NCBI GenBank assembly: GCA_026646885.1
Contig: JAPKHK010000002.1
Span: forward strand, 176,381-240,380
Reading direction: 5' to 3'
DNA: 64,000 nucleotides
Source: Casimicrobiaceae bacterium
Lineage (GTDB): Bacteria > Pseudomonadota > Gammaproteobacteria > Burkholderiales > Casimicrobiaceae
Position 1 is the stretch's first letter, and each line of letters starts with the position of its first letter. Below are positions 34,969 to 45,436 of this stretch, piece after piece. Position numbers and translations under genes: made by a program. The notes below the pieces were generated by a model that was not told where the DNA came from, ran no database searches, and saw only the letters and a program-made list of their open reading frames with translations.

Positions 34969-36843
34969 TCAGGTGGCCGCCAGAGCGTCGCGGTAAGGCG
35001 TGGTGGGCGAGAACTGCAATTCAACGCGCGTGCCACCTTCCGGGCGGGCTTGTACGGTGCAGGTGCCGCCGAGACTGGCGGCACGATCGCGCATGATGAC
35101 CAGGCCATAATGATGCGTGGGTGATGCGGGCGCATCGATACCGACACCGTCATCGTCGATGCGCACCCGCACGCGCTGGTCGGGCAAGCGCTCAAGCGAG
35201 ACTTCGACCGACTTTGCCTGCGCATGGTGTTCGACATTGGACAAGGCCTCGCGGATCACCTGGAGCACGTGAATTTCCTCGTTCGACGCCAGCTCCTGGC
35301 CGCTCAGACGGTTATCCAGGCGAATCGCGAAGTGGCCGCGGCGTTGGAATTCCGCCACGGTTTCGTCGATGGCGGCATGAAGGCCATGGCCATCGATGCG
35401 CAGCCGAAAGGTGGTCAACAATTCGCGCAATTGCCGATAGGCGCTGGCCAACCCGCCCTTCAACTCATCTACGACTTCCTGGGCCGGGGCGGGAAAGGCC
35501 GCGCCTTTGAGCATCATTTGCAGGCGCGCCACTTGAATCTTGAGGTAGGAGAGTGACTGCGCCAGAGAGTCGTGCAATTCACGGGCGATCACCGAGCGCT
35601 CCTCGAACAACGCCAAGCGGTGCCGCTCCTCGCTGCGTTGCGCCAGTGCCAGGGCGGCGCCGAGGTGGCGACCCACGGCTTCGAGCAGCTCGATCTGCCA
35701 GTCTTGCAGCGTTTGTCCAGCGGGCAGTGCCAGGGGCATCACACCGAATTGCCGGCCCTGGTCGGTCAAAGCGATCGATAACAAGTGCGCGCCGCCGCCC
35801 AGGGCCCGCTCGACCCGTCGCACGCTCTCGCCCAGGCAGCGGGTGCAATCGGACAAACCGCAAATCAAAGTGGCGTTTCCGGGCGGTGGGGCAGGCACAG
35901 CGGCAAGCGGTAAGGCCGGCGCGCTGCTGGCCGCGCAAATCGCGCCCGCTTCGGCACCGACCAGATGTTCCACCCGGGCGAGCACTTGAGCGAGCAATTC
36001 GCTGCTGATTTCCCGCGTCGAGAAGTCGCGGGTGATGCCGTAAAGGAGTTCCAGAGTTTGCTTGCTGCGTTCCAGTTCTTCGGTTTTTTCCAGCACGCGC
36101 GCTTCGAGATTGGCGTACATATGGGCCAAATCTTCGAGCATCACATTGAAGGCTTGTCCCAGCTGCCCCAGTTCATCGCTGCCCGTGTGTTCCGCCCGGA
36201 CGCGAAATTCTCCCTCCCGCGCGGCTCCGGCGCAAGCCAACAAGTTCAAGAGCGGCACTAACACTTGCATATGCATGAGGTACATGGTGATCAGCACCAC
36301 CACCACGATGGCGAAGAGTGAAACGCCCTGGATCAGGCGCAACCACTGGATCTTGTTTTCGAGATCGTGCTCCATCATTTGCACCAAGGCGTCGATTTCG
36401 GTGACGAAGCCATCGATGGCCACGCCAAAGCCCTGCAGCGCCATGGCGCTTCGCGCTGCTTCACGGGCCAGCGGTTCGATCTCGCTTTGCCATCGCTGGC
36501 TGACCTGTTGGTAGCGCTCATGCAGAGGACGCTCCAGCTCGGGGTTTAGCCCCGCTTGCAGCGCCGGGTTTTCCAGGCGCTCCCGGAAGGCCTTGATCTG
36601 CACCGTGATCGCGGCCTGGCGCGCCTCATCGCTACCGTAGGGGCGATGCAGGGTGGTCTCGATCAAATAAGCTTGCATGCGCAAACTGCCAGCCAAATTG
36701 ATGGCGCGCGCCTTACCGGCGGCAAGCTCGGTGAAGATGGTTGAAATCATGATGGACACGATCGCCAGGATGACGATGGCGCCCATCAGAAGACCAAGGC
36801 GGCCGAGGATGGACTTTGGGGTCAAGTAGGTCGGTACAGACAT
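34969..36843 (-). CDS. narX: Nitrate/nitrite sensor histidine kinase NarX
   Basis: A 624-residue membrane sensor with TM1 at about 15-37 and a periplasmic four-helix domain. Its P-box RAINLAGSLRMQAY is the nitrate-binding signature of NarX/NarQ. TM2 follows at about 170-195, then HAMP (about 195-245). A central GAF-like region carries a Cys cluster CGLSDCTRC, as in NarX. The HisKA_3 domain has the phospho-acceptor His in ARELHDSLAQSLSYLK, and the ATPase has NVEHHAQA and DDGVGID. GGGAG precedes ATG 36843. It transfers phosphate to NarL. Confidence 0.92.
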   Translation of the reverse strand: MSVPTYLTPKSILGRLGLLMGAIVILAIVSIMISTIFTELAAGKARAINLAGSLRMQAYLIETTLHRPYGSDEARQAAITVQIKAFRERLENPALQAGLNPELERPLHERYQQVSQRWQSEIEPLAREAARSAMALQGFGVAIDGFVTEIDALVQMMEHDLENKIQWLRLIQGVSLFAIVVVVLITMYLMHMQVLVPLLNLLACAGAAREGEFRVRAEHTGSDELGQLGQAFNVMLEDLAHMYANLEARVLEKTEELERSKQTLELLYGITRDFSTREISSELLAQVLARVEHLVGAEAGAICAASSAPALPLAAVPAPPPGNATLICGLSDCTRCLGESVRRVERALGGGAHLLSIALTDQGRQFGVMPLALPAGQTLQDWQIELLEAVGRHLGAALALAQRSEERHRLALFEERSVIARELHDSLAQSLSYLKIQVARLQMMLKGAAFPAPAQEVVDELKGGLASAYRQLRELLTTFRLRIDGHGLHAAIDETVAEFQRRGHFAIRLDNRLSGQELASNEEIHVLQVIREALSNVEHHAQAKSVEVSLERLPDQRVRVRIDDDGVGIDAPASPTHHYGLVIMRDRAASLGGTCTVQARPEGGTRVELQFSPTTPYRDALAAT

Positions 36844-36995
36844 AAAAACTCCCGGCACTTTGTCACGTTCGCCGCACAGGATGGAATTATGGCGGCGAAT
36901 AGGGAATACCACCAAAGATATCCCGCGCTCGCGATGGAGTGCACGCTTGGTCCGCTGAGCGTAGGAAACCCGCGCGGGCACTCAATTGCGGCCAT

Positions 36996-37031
36996 TACCC
37001 CCAAGGTGAGGCGCCTATCACTTTAGAGGTA
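36996..37031. promoter_or_regulatory. Possible NarL heptamers between narX and narK1
   Basis: In the 274-bp divergent intergenic region, the minus strand carries TACCTCT at 37031-37025. This fits the NarL heptamer consensus TACYYMT exactly. The plus strand carries TACCCCC at 36996-37002, one mismatch. Single heptamers are frequent by chance, so support is weak. No clear FNR box (TTGAT-N4-ATCAA) was found. Confidence 0.25.
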
Positions 37032-37117
37032 GATCACGACCGAACAGCCGCCTTACAGCCTATTGCGCGTCAGCGCGAGACATTTAGACTGCCCAGCGTA
37101 AACGGCGGGAGACGAAG

Positions 37118-38386
37118 ATGGCAAGCAAGCAAACCAAGCAGCTACTGGTCGTGACCATGAGCACGCTGGCGTTCACCTTGTGTTTTGCAGTCTGGATGAT
37201 GTTCGCCGTGATCGGCATTCCCATCAAAGATCTCCTGCACCTCAACGACACTCAGTTCGGCCTGCTGGTGGCAACTCCGGTGCTCACGGGATCGCTGGTG
37301 CGCCTGCCACTGGGCTTGTTGACTGACCGTTTCGGTGGGCGCGTGGTCTTTTTTCTCCTGATGCTTGCAACCGTATTGCCGATCTATCTCATCGGCGAAG
37401 CCACGAGCTACTGGCAGTTCTTGGTCGGGGGCCTTTTCGTGGGCTTGGCCGGCGGCTCTTTTTCCGTTGGCATCGCCTACGTGGCGCACTGGTTTCCGCG
37501 GCAGCAGCAAGGTTTCGCCATGGGCATTTTCGGCGCTGGCAATGCCGGTTCGGCGGTGACCAAGTTCGTCGCCCCCGTGCTCGTGGTGGCCTACGGCTGG
37601 ACGATGGTGCCCCAGTCTTTCGCGCTGGCCATGGTGGGAATGGCGTTTCTTTTCTGGTTCCTAACCTATTCCGATCCGGCGCACAGTGCAAAGAGCAGCG
37701 TCAGTTTGCGCGAGCAGCTCGCCGTGCTGCGCGATCCGCAAGTCTGGAAGTTCTGCCAGTACTACTCCATCGTGTTTGGTGGTTATGTCGGTCTCGCCTT
37801 GTGGATGACCAAGTATTACGTCGAGGAGTACGGCTTCGACTTGAAGCTTGCGGCCTTGTTGGCGGCCTGCTTCTCTCTGCCAGGTGGTGTGTTGCGTGCC
37901 ATCGGCGGCTGGCTCTCCGACCGCTACGGGGCGCAGAAGGTCACTTGGTGGGTGCTTTGGGTTTCCTGGATCTGTCTATTCCTTCTTTCCTACCCGCAGA
38001 CCGAATTCACGGTGAAAACCGTCACTGGACCGAAGAGCTTTCACATCGGCCTTAATCCCTGGGTGTTTACGCTGCTGCTGTTCGTCATCGGCGTCACGTG
38101 GGCTTTTGGCAAAGCTTCCGTGTTCAAGTACATCGCCGATGAATACCCCACCAAACTGGGCGCCGTATCCGGCGTGGTGGGCATGGTCGGCGGCCTGGGC
38201 GGCTTCGTGCTGCCGATCATGTTTGGCGCCTTGGTGGATCTGACCGGGGTGCGCTCATCTGCCTTCATGCTGCTCTACGGTGTGGTTTGGGTGTCGCTCA
38301 TCCTCGCCTACTTCACCGAAATGCGCACCACCGATGCCATGCATCCCCACGCTGCGGGCGCCGTCACCAAAGTCCTAAACCATTGA
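37118..38386 (+). CDS. narK1: Nitrate/proton symporter NarK1 (MFS)
   Basis: A 422-residue major facilitator with 12 membrane segments. The nitrate-signature Gly-rich helices are seen in FVGLAGGSFSVGIAYVAHWF and GVVGMVGGLGGFVLP; MGIFGAGNAGSAVT lies in helix 5. Substrate Arg residues are expected in LVRLPLG and VLRAIGGWLSDR. The ~420-residue size and sequence put it in the NarK1 (nitrate/H+ symport) group. It heads the narK1-narK2-narGHJI unit, 13 bp before narK2. Confidence 0.9.
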   Translation: MASKQTKQLLVVTMSTLAFTLCFAVWMMFAVIGIPIKDLLHLNDTQFGLLVATPVLTGSLVRLPLGLLTDRFGGRVVFFLLMLATVLPIYLIGEATSYWQFLVGGLFVGLAGGSFSVGIAYVAHWFPRQQQGFAMGIFGAGNAGSAVTKFVAPVLVVAYGWTMVPQSFALAMVGMAFLFWFLTYSDPAHSAKSSVSLREQLAVLRDPQVWKFCQYYSIVFGGYVGLALWMTKYYVEEYGFDLKLAALLAACFSLPGGVLRAIGGWLSDRYGAQKVTWWVLWVSWICLFLLSYPQTEFTVKTVTGPKSFHIGLNPWVFTLLLFVIGVTWAFGKASVFKYIADEYPTKLGAVSGVVGMVGGLGGFVLPIMFGALVDLTGVRSSAFMLLYGVVWVSLILAYFTEMRTTDAMHPHAAGAVTKVLNH

Positions 38387-38399
38387 ATGGAATTTCGTC

Positions 38400-40055
38400 A
38401 TGAATAGCACCGCAAGCACCTTGGCGCCGCTCGCGCCACCTGCCGAAGCACGCAGCATCGAAGATTGGCGCCCTGAGGACGACGGCTTTTGGGAGAGCAC
38501 CGGCAAGCGCATCGCCTACCGCAATCTGATGATCTCCATTCCGGCGCTGCTCTGCGGCTTCGCGGTGTGGGGCATGTGGGGCATCATCACCGTGCAGATG
38601 TTGAACCTTGGCTTTCCTTTCTCCCAAGCCGAACTGTTCACCTTGACGGCGATTGCCGGCATCTCCGGCGCCACCATGCGCATTCCCGCCTCTTTCCTGA
38701 TTCGCCTGGCGGGCGGGCGCAACACCATCTTCCTGACCACCTCGATGTTGCTCGCCCCGGCCCTGGGCACGGGCATTGCCTTGCAGCACCCCGAATGGCC
38801 GCTGTGGGTGTTCCAGTTGATGGCGCTGTGGTCGGGTGTCGGCGGGGGTAACTTCGCCAGTTCGATGAGCAACATCAGCACCTTCTTTCCCAAGCGCTTG
38901 CAAGGCACGGCACTGGGGCTCAACGCGGGCTTGGGCAATTTCGGCGTGACCACGATGCAAATCGTCATACCTCTGGTCATGAGTCTGGGCATTTTCGGCG
39001 CGCTGGGCGGCGAATCCATGACGCTGGTGAAAGACAGCGGCTGGATTTTTGGCAAGATCGCCGCCGGCACGCCCACCTGGATACAAAACGCGGGTTTCGC
39101 CTGGGTGCTCTCGCTGGTGCCGCTGGGTGCTTTGTGTTGGTGGGGCATGAACAACCTCAAGACGGTTTCGCCCCATACCGGCAGCCCCATCGTCGCCTTC
39201 CTGAAGATCACCTACCTCTACACTCTGGCCTTCGTGCCTTCGATCTTCATGTTGTACCTCTACCTACCGGCACCGACGGGCCTCGGGCTTTTGAACATGT
39301 GGGTGGCCATTCCGCTGGACATCATCGCGGCGCTAACGGTGATGCGGCTCGCGGCTTTTGGCACCATGAAGGACAATATCGCCAAGCAGTTCGAGATTTT
39401 CAGGAACCCGCACACCTGGTCGATGACCGCGCTCTACATCGTTACTTTTGGCTCTTTCATCGGCTTTGCCATGGCTCTGCCGCTGGCGATTACGGTCATT
39501 TTCGGCTTCCAGCACGTCACCGATGCCAGCGGCCTGCTCACGCATGCGCTGAAGAACCCCAATGCGCCCTCGGCGCTCACCTACGCCTGGATCGGACCCT
39601 TCGTCGGCGCTGCGGCGCGTCCCCTCGGCGGCTGGATTGCCGACAAGTGGGGTGGTTCCATCGTCACGCAGTGGGTCTGCGGCGCCATGGTGGTGGAGTC
39701 GCTGGCCGTAGGCTACGTGATGATGCTTGCTTACCATTCGCCCACGCCTGAAGACTACTTCTTGGCCTTCATGCTGCTCTTCATTGCCCTTTTTCTGACC
39801 AGCGGCATCGGCAATGGCTCCACCTTCCGCAGTATCGGTTTCATTTTCAATCGCGAACAAGCTGGCCCGGTGTTGGGGTGGACTTCAGCCGTAGGAGCCT
39901 ATGGCGCTTTTATCGCCCCGGTGGTGATCGGCGACCAAATGAAACTCGGCACGCCCGAAGTCGCGATGTACGGTTTCGCCGCGTTCTACGGCGTATGTCT
40001 TCTCGTCAACTGGTGGTTCTACCTGCGCCGTGGCGCGGAGATCCGCAACCCCTGA
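38400..40055 (+). CDS. narK2: Nitrate/nitrite antiporter NarK2 (MFS)
   Basis: A 551-residue major facilitator with 12 membrane segments and a long loop between helices 6 and 7. It has the nitrate signature GVGGGNFASSMSNISTFFP, then GLNAGLGNFGVTTMQ, and a second Gly-rich stretch SGIGNGSTFRSIGFIF. Arg residues needed for substrate binding appear in GATMRIPASFLIR and GAAARPLGGWIADK. The ~550-residue length fits the NarK2 nitrate/nitrite exchanger branch. In bacteria with both, NarK1 loads nitrate and NarK2 exchanges nitrite out. It is followed by narG after 36 bp. Confidence 0.9.
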   Translation: MNSTASTLAPLAPPAEARSIEDWRPEDDGFWESTGKRIAYRNLMISIPALLCGFAVWGMWGIITVQMLNLGFPFSQAELFTLTAIAGISGATMRIPASFLIRLAGGRNTIFLTTSMLLAPALGTGIALQHPEWPLWVFQLMALWSGVGGGNFASSMSNISTFFPKRLQGTALGLNAGLGNFGVTTMQIVIPLVMSLGIFGALGGESMTLVKDSGWIFGKIAAGTPTWIQNAGFAWVLSLVPLGALCWWGMNNLKTVSPHTGSPIVAFLKITYLYTLAFVPSIFMLYLYLPAPTGLGLLNMWVAIPLDIIAALTVMRLAAFGTMKDNIAKQFEIFRNPHTWSMTALYIVTFGSFIGFAMALPLAITVIFGFQHVTDASGLLTHALKNPNAPSALTYAWIGPFVGAAARPLGGWIADKWGGSIVTQWVCGAMVVESLAVGYVMMLAYHSPTPEDYFLAFMLLFIALFLTSGIGNGSTFRSIGFIFNREQAGPVLGWTSAVGAYGAFIAPVVIGDQMKLGTPEVAMYGFAAFYGVCLLVNWWFYLRRGAEIRNP

Positions 40056-40091
40056 TTTGCCGCGTCCACAGCAGATTTCTAGGAGATTCAC

Positions 40092-43000
40092 ATGAGTCAC
40101 TTTCTCGACCGCCTGAAATTTTTCGACAAGGTCAAGGAGACCTTCTCCAACGGGCATGGCATCGTCACCCAGGAAGACCGCCAGTGGGAAGATGTTTATC
40201 GCCACCGCTGGCAACACGACAAGGTGGTGCGCTCGACGCATGGCGTCAATTGCACCGGCGGCTGCTCGTGGAAGATCTTTGTCAAAAACGGTCTGGTGTC
40301 GTTCGAGATGCAGCAGACCGACTACCCGCGCACCCGCGAAGACCTGCCCAACCACGAACCGCGCGGCTGCCAGCGGGGCGCCTCGTTCTCCTGGTACCTC
40401 TATAGCCCGCATCGGGTGAAGCATCCGCTGATCCGCGGCCGCTTGCTCGACCTCTACCGCGCCGAGAAAAAAAGCGGCAAAGACCCAGTCGAAGCCTGGT
40501 CGGCCATTCAGGCGGACGCCAAGAAGCGCGAGTCTTACGTTGCCGTGCGGGGCCTGGGTGGCTTCGTGCGCACGAATTGGGAAGAAGTCACCGAAATCAT
40601 CGCCGCGGCCAATGTCCACACCATTCAAAAGTGGGGGCCGGATCGCATTTTCGGCTTTTCGCCGATCCCCGCGATGTCGATGATTTCCTACGCCGCTGGT
40701 TCGCGTTATCTCTCGCTCATCGGCGGTGCATGCGGCAGCTTCTACGATTGGTATTGCGACCTGCCCGCCGCCAGCCCGCAGACCTGGGGCGAACAGACCG
40801 ACGTGCCGGAAGCCGCGGATTGGTACAACTCCACCTACCTCATCATCTGCGGCGCCAACCTGCCCATGACCCGCACGCCCGATGCGCATTTCGCCGTCGA
40901 GGTGCGCTACAAGGGCGCCAAAGTAGTGTCCATGGCGCCCGACTATGCCGAGTACGTGAAATTCGCCGACCTCTGGATGCCGGTGCGCCAAGGCACCGAC
41001 GCCGCAGCCTTCATGGCCATGGCGCACGTGGCCTTGAAGGAGTTCTACGTCGATCGCCAGGACACCTATTTTCAGCAATACGCCAAGAAGTACACCGACC
41101 TGCCGATGCAAATCGTGCTGCGCCGGGACGGCGAGAACTACGTGCCCGACCGCAACCTGCGGGCCTCGGATTTTGCCGATGCCCTGGGCGAAAAAAACAA
41201 CGCCGAATGGAAGACCATCGTCTTCGACGAGACCAGCAAAACCTTCGTAGCGCCCAATGGCTCCATCGGTTTTCGCTGGGGCGAGGAAGGCAAATGGAAC
41301 CTCCTGCCGCGCAACGCCGCTAACCAGGAAGCGATTTGCGCCGAACTGTCCTGCCTCGCGGCGCGCGACGCGCAGGTGTCGGTCGCTTTTCCGCATTTCG
41401 CGATCGAGGAAGCCAAAGTCCTCTACCGCCAGGTGCCGGTGCGCAAACTCAAACTCGCCAATGGCGAAGAGGTCTTCGTCACCTCGGTATTCGATTTGAT
41501 GCTGGCGCAGCACAGTATCGACCGGGGTTTGGGGGGCGACAACGTCGCCCAGTCCTACGCCGACGCCAGCGTGCCTTACACCCCAGCCTGGGCAGCCAAG
41601 GTGACCGGCGTGAAGGCGGCGGATCTCGAACGCACCGGCCGCGAATTCGCCGACAACGCCGCCAAGACCCAGGGCAAGTCCATGGTCATCATGGGCGCGG
41701 CCATCAACCACTGGTACCACAACGACATGGGCTACCGCGCGGTGATGAACCTCTTGCACCTTTGCGGCTGCGTGGGTCAATCGGGCGGCGGCTGGGCGCA
41801 TTATGTCGGCCAAGAGAAGCTGCGGCCGCAAGCGGGCTGGGCACCGATTGCTTTCGCCCTCGACTGGCAGCGTCCGCCGCGGCACCAGAATTCCACTTCG
41901 TTCTGGTATTTCCACACCGACCAATGGCGTTACGAAACCATCGACGTCGATGCCCTGCATGCGCCGACCGCCAAAGCCAAATACAAGGGCTATTCCCTGG
42001 CCGACTACAACGTGGTGGCCACGCGCCTGGGCTTTTTGCCCTCCACGCCGCACTTCAACAAAAACCCCCTAGACCTCGTCACCGAAGCCGAGAAGGCCGG
42101 TGCGCGCGACGAAGCCGGGGTCGCCAAACATGTGGTCGAGCAGCTCAAGTCCGGGCAACTCGACGTGGCCTTCGCCGATGTCGACAACCCCGTCAATTGG
42201 CCGCGTAATCTCTTCGTTTGGCGCGGCAACCTCATCGGCTCTTCGGCCAAGGGCCACGAATACTTTTTGAAGCACCTTCTGGGGGCGCAAAACGGGGTGC
42301 TGCAAGAAGGGGGTGATGGCGCCCACAACGCCGAAGTGAAGTGGCACGACGAAGCGCCCGTAGGCAAGCTCGACCTCATGGTGGACATCAATTTCCGCTT
42401 GAATTCCACCGGCGCCTATTCGGACATCATTCTGCCCACCGCCACCTGGTATGAGAAACACGATCTCAATACCACCGACATGCATCCCTTCATTCATCCC
42501 CTGGCCGAAGCGGTCTCACCGGGGTGGGAGTCGAAGTCGGATTGGCAGATCTTCAAACATATCGCCAAGACTTTCACCGCGCTGGCGGCCAAACACCTGG
42601 GCAAGAAGAAAGACCTCGTCGTGCTTCCCATGCAGCATGATTCGCCCTTCGAACTGGCGCAGCCTCTGGGTCAGGTGAAAGACTGGAAGAAAGGCGAATG
42701 CGAGCCCGTGCCGGGCAAAACGCTGCCGCTGCTCAAAGTGGTCGAACGGGACTACGGCAGCGTCTATCACAAGTTCATCGGCCTCGGCCCGCTGCTGGTG
42801 AAGCTGGGCAACAACATCAAAGGCATCGATTGGAACACCGAGGCCGAGTACGAAGACCTCAAGAAGTGCAACTACACCGTCAAGGAGCCGGGTGTTTCCT
42901 TCGGTATGCCGTCCTTGGAAGAAGACATCGCGGTGTGCGACGCGGTGATGCGCCTAGCGCCGGAAACCAACGGCGAAGTGGCGCACAAATCCTGGACCTC

Positions 43001-43847
43001 GCTGTCCCGAAAGACCGGGATAGACCACAGCCATCTGTATGAAGGCCGGCACGAAGACAAGATCACTTTCCGTGACATCCAGGCGCAACCGCGCAAAATC
43101 ATCACCGCGCCGACCTGGTCGGGCATCGAATCGGAGAAGGTGTCCTACACCGCGGGCTACACCAACATTCACGAGCACATTCCCTTCCGCACGCTCACCG
43201 GGCGGGCGCATTTCTATCAGGATCACGAGTGGTTCCTCGATTTCGGCGAGGGCTTGTGCACCTACAAACCGCCAGTCGATCTGAAGGAACTGGACAGCGT
43301 GCCTGCGGCGGTGAAGGCCAAGCCGCACCTCGAACTCAACTGGATCACCCCGCACTCGAAGTGGGGCATCCACTCGAGCTATCAGGACAACCTGCGCATG
43401 TTGACCTTGTTCCGCGGCGGGCCCTATGTGTGGATTGCCGAAGACGACGCCAAGACCATCGGCCTCGAAGACAACGATTGGGTCGAAGCGGTCAACGGCA
43501 ACGGCGCCACCGTGGCGCGCGTCGTCGTGAGCCAGCGCGTGCCTCGCGGCATGGCGATCATGTACCACGCGCAGGAGAAGAACGTGAACGTGCCCGGCTC
43601 CAACACCACCGGCAAACGCGGCGGCATCCTGAACTCGGTGACGCGGGTGATCGTCAAGCCGACCAATATGGTGGGCGGTTATGCCCAGCTCGCATACGGC
43701 TTCAACTACTACGGCACGGTGGGCTGCCAGCGTGACACCATGGTGGCCATCCACAAGATTGCCGACAAGGATGTCGATTGGCTGGAACGCCCGCTCACGC
43801 CCGAGCGCGAAGCGCAGAAAAATCCCGTCGGTATCGGCCCGCGTTGA
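40092..43847 (+). CDS. narG: Respiratory nitrate reductase alpha subunit
   Basis: A 1,251-residue molybdenum catalytic subunit reducing nitrate to nitrite on the cytoplasmic side. The FS0 [4Fe-4S] ligands are His50, Cys54, Cys58 and Cys93 (HGVNCTGGCSW, RGCQRG), matching the E. coli pattern offset by one. The Mo-bisMGD region includes SFYDWYCDLPAASPQTWGEQ and TRTPDAHF. There is no signal peptide, as expected for NarG. The length is standard (~1,247 in E. coli). AGGAG precedes ATG 40092. Start of the narGHJI cluster; narH follows after 20 bp. Confidence 0.97.
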   Translation: MSHFLDRLKFFDKVKETFSNGHGIVTQEDRQWEDVYRHRWQHDKVVRSTHGVNCTGGCSWKIFVKNGLVSFEMQQTDYPRTREDLPNHEPRGCQRGASFSWYLYSPHRVKHPLIRGRLLDLYRAEKKSGKDPVEAWSAIQADAKKRESYVAVRGLGGFVRTNWEEVTEIIAAANVHTIQKWGPDRIFGFSPIPAMSMISYAAGSRYLSLIGGACGSFYDWYCDLPAASPQTWGEQTDVPEAADWYNSTYLIICGANLPMTRTPDAHFAVEVRYKGAKVVSMAPDYAEYVKFADLWMPVRQGTDAAAFMAMAHVALKEFYVDRQDTYFQQYAKKYTDLPMQIVLRRDGENYVPDRNLRASDFADALGEKNNAEWKTIVFDETSKTFVAPNGSIGFRWGEEGKWNLLPRNAANQEAICAELSCLAARDAQVSVAFPHFAIEEAKVLYRQVPVRKLKLANGEEVFVTSVFDLMLAQHSIDRGLGGDNVAQSYADASVPYTPAWAAKVTGVKAADLERTGREFADNAAKTQGKSMVIMGAAINHWYHNDMGYRAVMNLLHLCGCVGQSGGGWAHYVGQEKLRPQAGWAPIAFALDWQRPPRHQNSTSFWYFHTDQWRYETIDVDALHAPTAKAKYKGYSLADYNVVATRLGFLPSTPHFNKNPLDLVTEAEKAGARDEAGVAKHVVEQLKSGQLDVAFADVDNPVNWPRNLFVWRGNLIGSSAKGHEYFLKHLLGAQNGVLQEGGDGAHNAEVKWHDEAPVGKLDLMVDINFRLNSTGAYSDIILPTATWYEKHDLNTTDMHPFIHPLAEAVSPGWESKSDWQIFKHIAKTFTALAAKHLGKKKDLVVLPMQHDSPFELAQPLGQVKDWKKGECEPVPGKTLPLLKVVERDYGSVYHKFIGLGPLLVKLGNNIKGIDWNTEAEYEDLKKCNYTVKEPGVSFGMPSLEEDIAVCDAVMRLAPETNGEVAHKSWTSLSRKTGIDHSHLYEGRHEDKITFRDIQAQPRKIITAPTWSGIESEKVSYTAGYTNIHEHIPFRTLTGRAHFYQDHEWFLDFGEGLCTYKPPVDLKELDSVPAAVKAKPHLELNWITPHSKWGIHSSYQDNLRMLTLFRGGPYVWIAEDDAKTIGLEDNDWVEAVNGNGATVARVVVSQRVPRGMAIMYHAQEKNVNVPGSNTTGKRGGILNSVTRVIVKPTNMVGGYAQLAYGFNYYGTVGCQRDTMVAIHKIADKDVDWLERPLTPEREAQKNPVGIGPR

Positions 43848-43867
43848 AAGCGAACAAGGAATCGATC

Positions 43868-45424
43868 ATGAAAGTACGCGCACAATTCGCCTTCGTCTTC
43901 AACCTCGACAAGTGTATCGGCTGCCACACCTGCTCGGTCACCTGCAAGAACGTCTGGAGCAACCGTAAGGGCGTGGAATACGCTTGGTTCAACAATGTCG
44001 AATCCAAACCCGGCATCGGCTACCCCAAGAACTGGGAAGACCAGGAAAAGTGGCAAGGCGGCTGGACCCTGAAGAACGGCAAGCTCGAATTGAAGGCGGG
44101 CGGCAGGCTGACGAAGCTCGCCAACATCTTCGCCAATCCGGACATGCCCCAGATCGACGACTACTACGAACCTTTCACCTACGACTACGCCCATTTGCAG
44201 AATGCACCGCTCTCCGAGGCAGCGCCGACGGCAAGGCCGCGTTCGCTGATCGACGGCAGCCGCATGGAAAAGATCACCTGGGGCCCCAATTGGGAAGATG
44301 ATCTCGCCGGCGAATTCGCCAAGCGCTCGCAAGACGCCAACTTCAGGAACATCGAGAAGGAAGTCTACAAGCAGTTCGAAAACACCTTCCACCTATATTT
44401 GCCGCGCATTTGCAACCATTGCATCAACCCGGCTTGCGTGGCCTCTTGCCCCTCGGGTTCACTCTACAAACGCGAAGAGGACGGCATCGTGCTGGTGGAC
44501 CAGGACAAATGCCGCGGCTGGCGCATGTGCGTTTCCGCCTGCCCTTACAAGAAAATGTTCTACAACTGGGAATCGGGCAAAGCGGAAAAATGCATAGGCT
44601 GTTTCCCGCGCGTGGAATCGGGTTTGCCGACGGTCTGCTCGGAGAGCTGCGTCGGGCGCATCCGCTACAACGGCATCATGCTGTACGATGCCGATCGCAT
44701 TGAGGAAATGGCGAGCACCGCAAACGAGCAGGATTTGTATGAAGCGCAGTGCCGCATTTTCCTCGATCCCAACGATCCCAAAGTAGTCGAGGCGGCGCGG
44801 CGCGACGGCGTGCCCGAAGACTGGCTGGACGCGGCCCGCAAGTCGCCGATCTGGAAAATGGCCATGGACTGGAAGATTGCCTTCCCCATGCACCCCGAGT
44901 TCCGCACCCTGCCCATGGTCTGGTACGTGCCGCCGCTCTCGCCGGTGCAGTCGCAGCTCGACCAGGGTACGCTGCCCACGGAGGCCGATGGCTGCATTCC
45001 GCGGGCGGGTACCCTGCGCATGCCTTTGCAGTATTTGGCCAACCTGCTCACCGCGGGTGACGAGAAACCCATCCGCAGTGCTCTCAACCGCATGATCGCC
45101 ATGCGCTCTTACATGCGCTCAAAACACGTCGAGGGCAAGGGCGATACCCGAGCGCTGGAAGCGGCAGGCTTGACCGAAGAGCTGGCCAAAGAGATGTATC
45201 GCTATCTCGCCATCGCCAATTACGAGGATCGCTTCGTCGTTCCCACCGGGCACGAAGAGCTGCGCCTGGATGATGCCTACGGTTTTCAGGGCCAGAACGG
45301 CTTTACCTTCGGCAACGATTCTTCGCGCGGCGTTTCCAAAATCACGCTGTTCCCCAGCCGGCGCAAGGACACGCATGCCGATGCCAAAAAACTGGCGCCG
45401 CTGGCCGAAACGAACCGCGATTAG
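43868..45424 (+). CDS. narH: Respiratory nitrate reductase beta subunit
   Basis: A 518-residue iron-sulfur subunit carrying three [4Fe-4S] and one [3Fe-4S] cluster. The first motif uses Cys16, 19, 22 and 26 (KCIGCHTCSVTCKNVW). Others are CNHCINPACVASCPSG, CRGWRMCVSACPYKKMF, KCIGCFPRVE and CSESC. The Trp in CRGWRMC replaces a Cys, the known reason for the [3Fe-4S] centre. It passes electrons from NarI to NarG. ATG 43868 begins the normal MKVRAQ start. Confidence 0.97.
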   Translation: MKVRAQFAFVFNLDKCIGCHTCSVTCKNVWSNRKGVEYAWFNNVESKPGIGYPKNWEDQEKWQGGWTLKNGKLELKAGGRLTKLANIFANPDMPQIDDYYEPFTYDYAHLQNAPLSEAAPTARPRSLIDGSRMEKITWGPNWEDDLAGEFAKRSQDANFRNIEKEVYKQFENTFHLYLPRICNHCINPACVASCPSGSLYKREEDGIVLVDQDKCRGWRMCVSACPYKKMFYNWESGKAEKCIGCFPRVESGLPTVCSESCVGRIRYNGIMLYDADRIEEMASTANEQDLYEAQCRIFLDPNDPKVVEAARRDGVPEDWLDAARKSPIWKMAMDWKIAFPMHPEFRTLPMVWYVPPLSPVQSQLDQGTLPTEADGCIPRAGTLRMPLQYLANLLTAGDEKPIRSALNRMIAMRSYMRSKHVEGKGDTRALEAAGLTEELAKEMYRYLAIANYEDRFVVPTGHEELRLDDAYGFQGQNGFTFGNDSSRGVSKITLFPSRRKDTHADAKKLAPLAETNRD

Positions 45425-45436
45425 GAGCATAAGCAC

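Noticed and set aside
36844..37117. FNR box for the nar operon
   Set aside because: No sequence close to TTGAT-N4-ATCAA was found by eye; only a weak NarL heptamer is reported.
39885..42053. About 720-codon open frame on the minus strand opposite narK2/narG
   Set aside because: Shadow of strongly conserved narK2 and narG; composition is not protein-like and no ribosome binding site is present.
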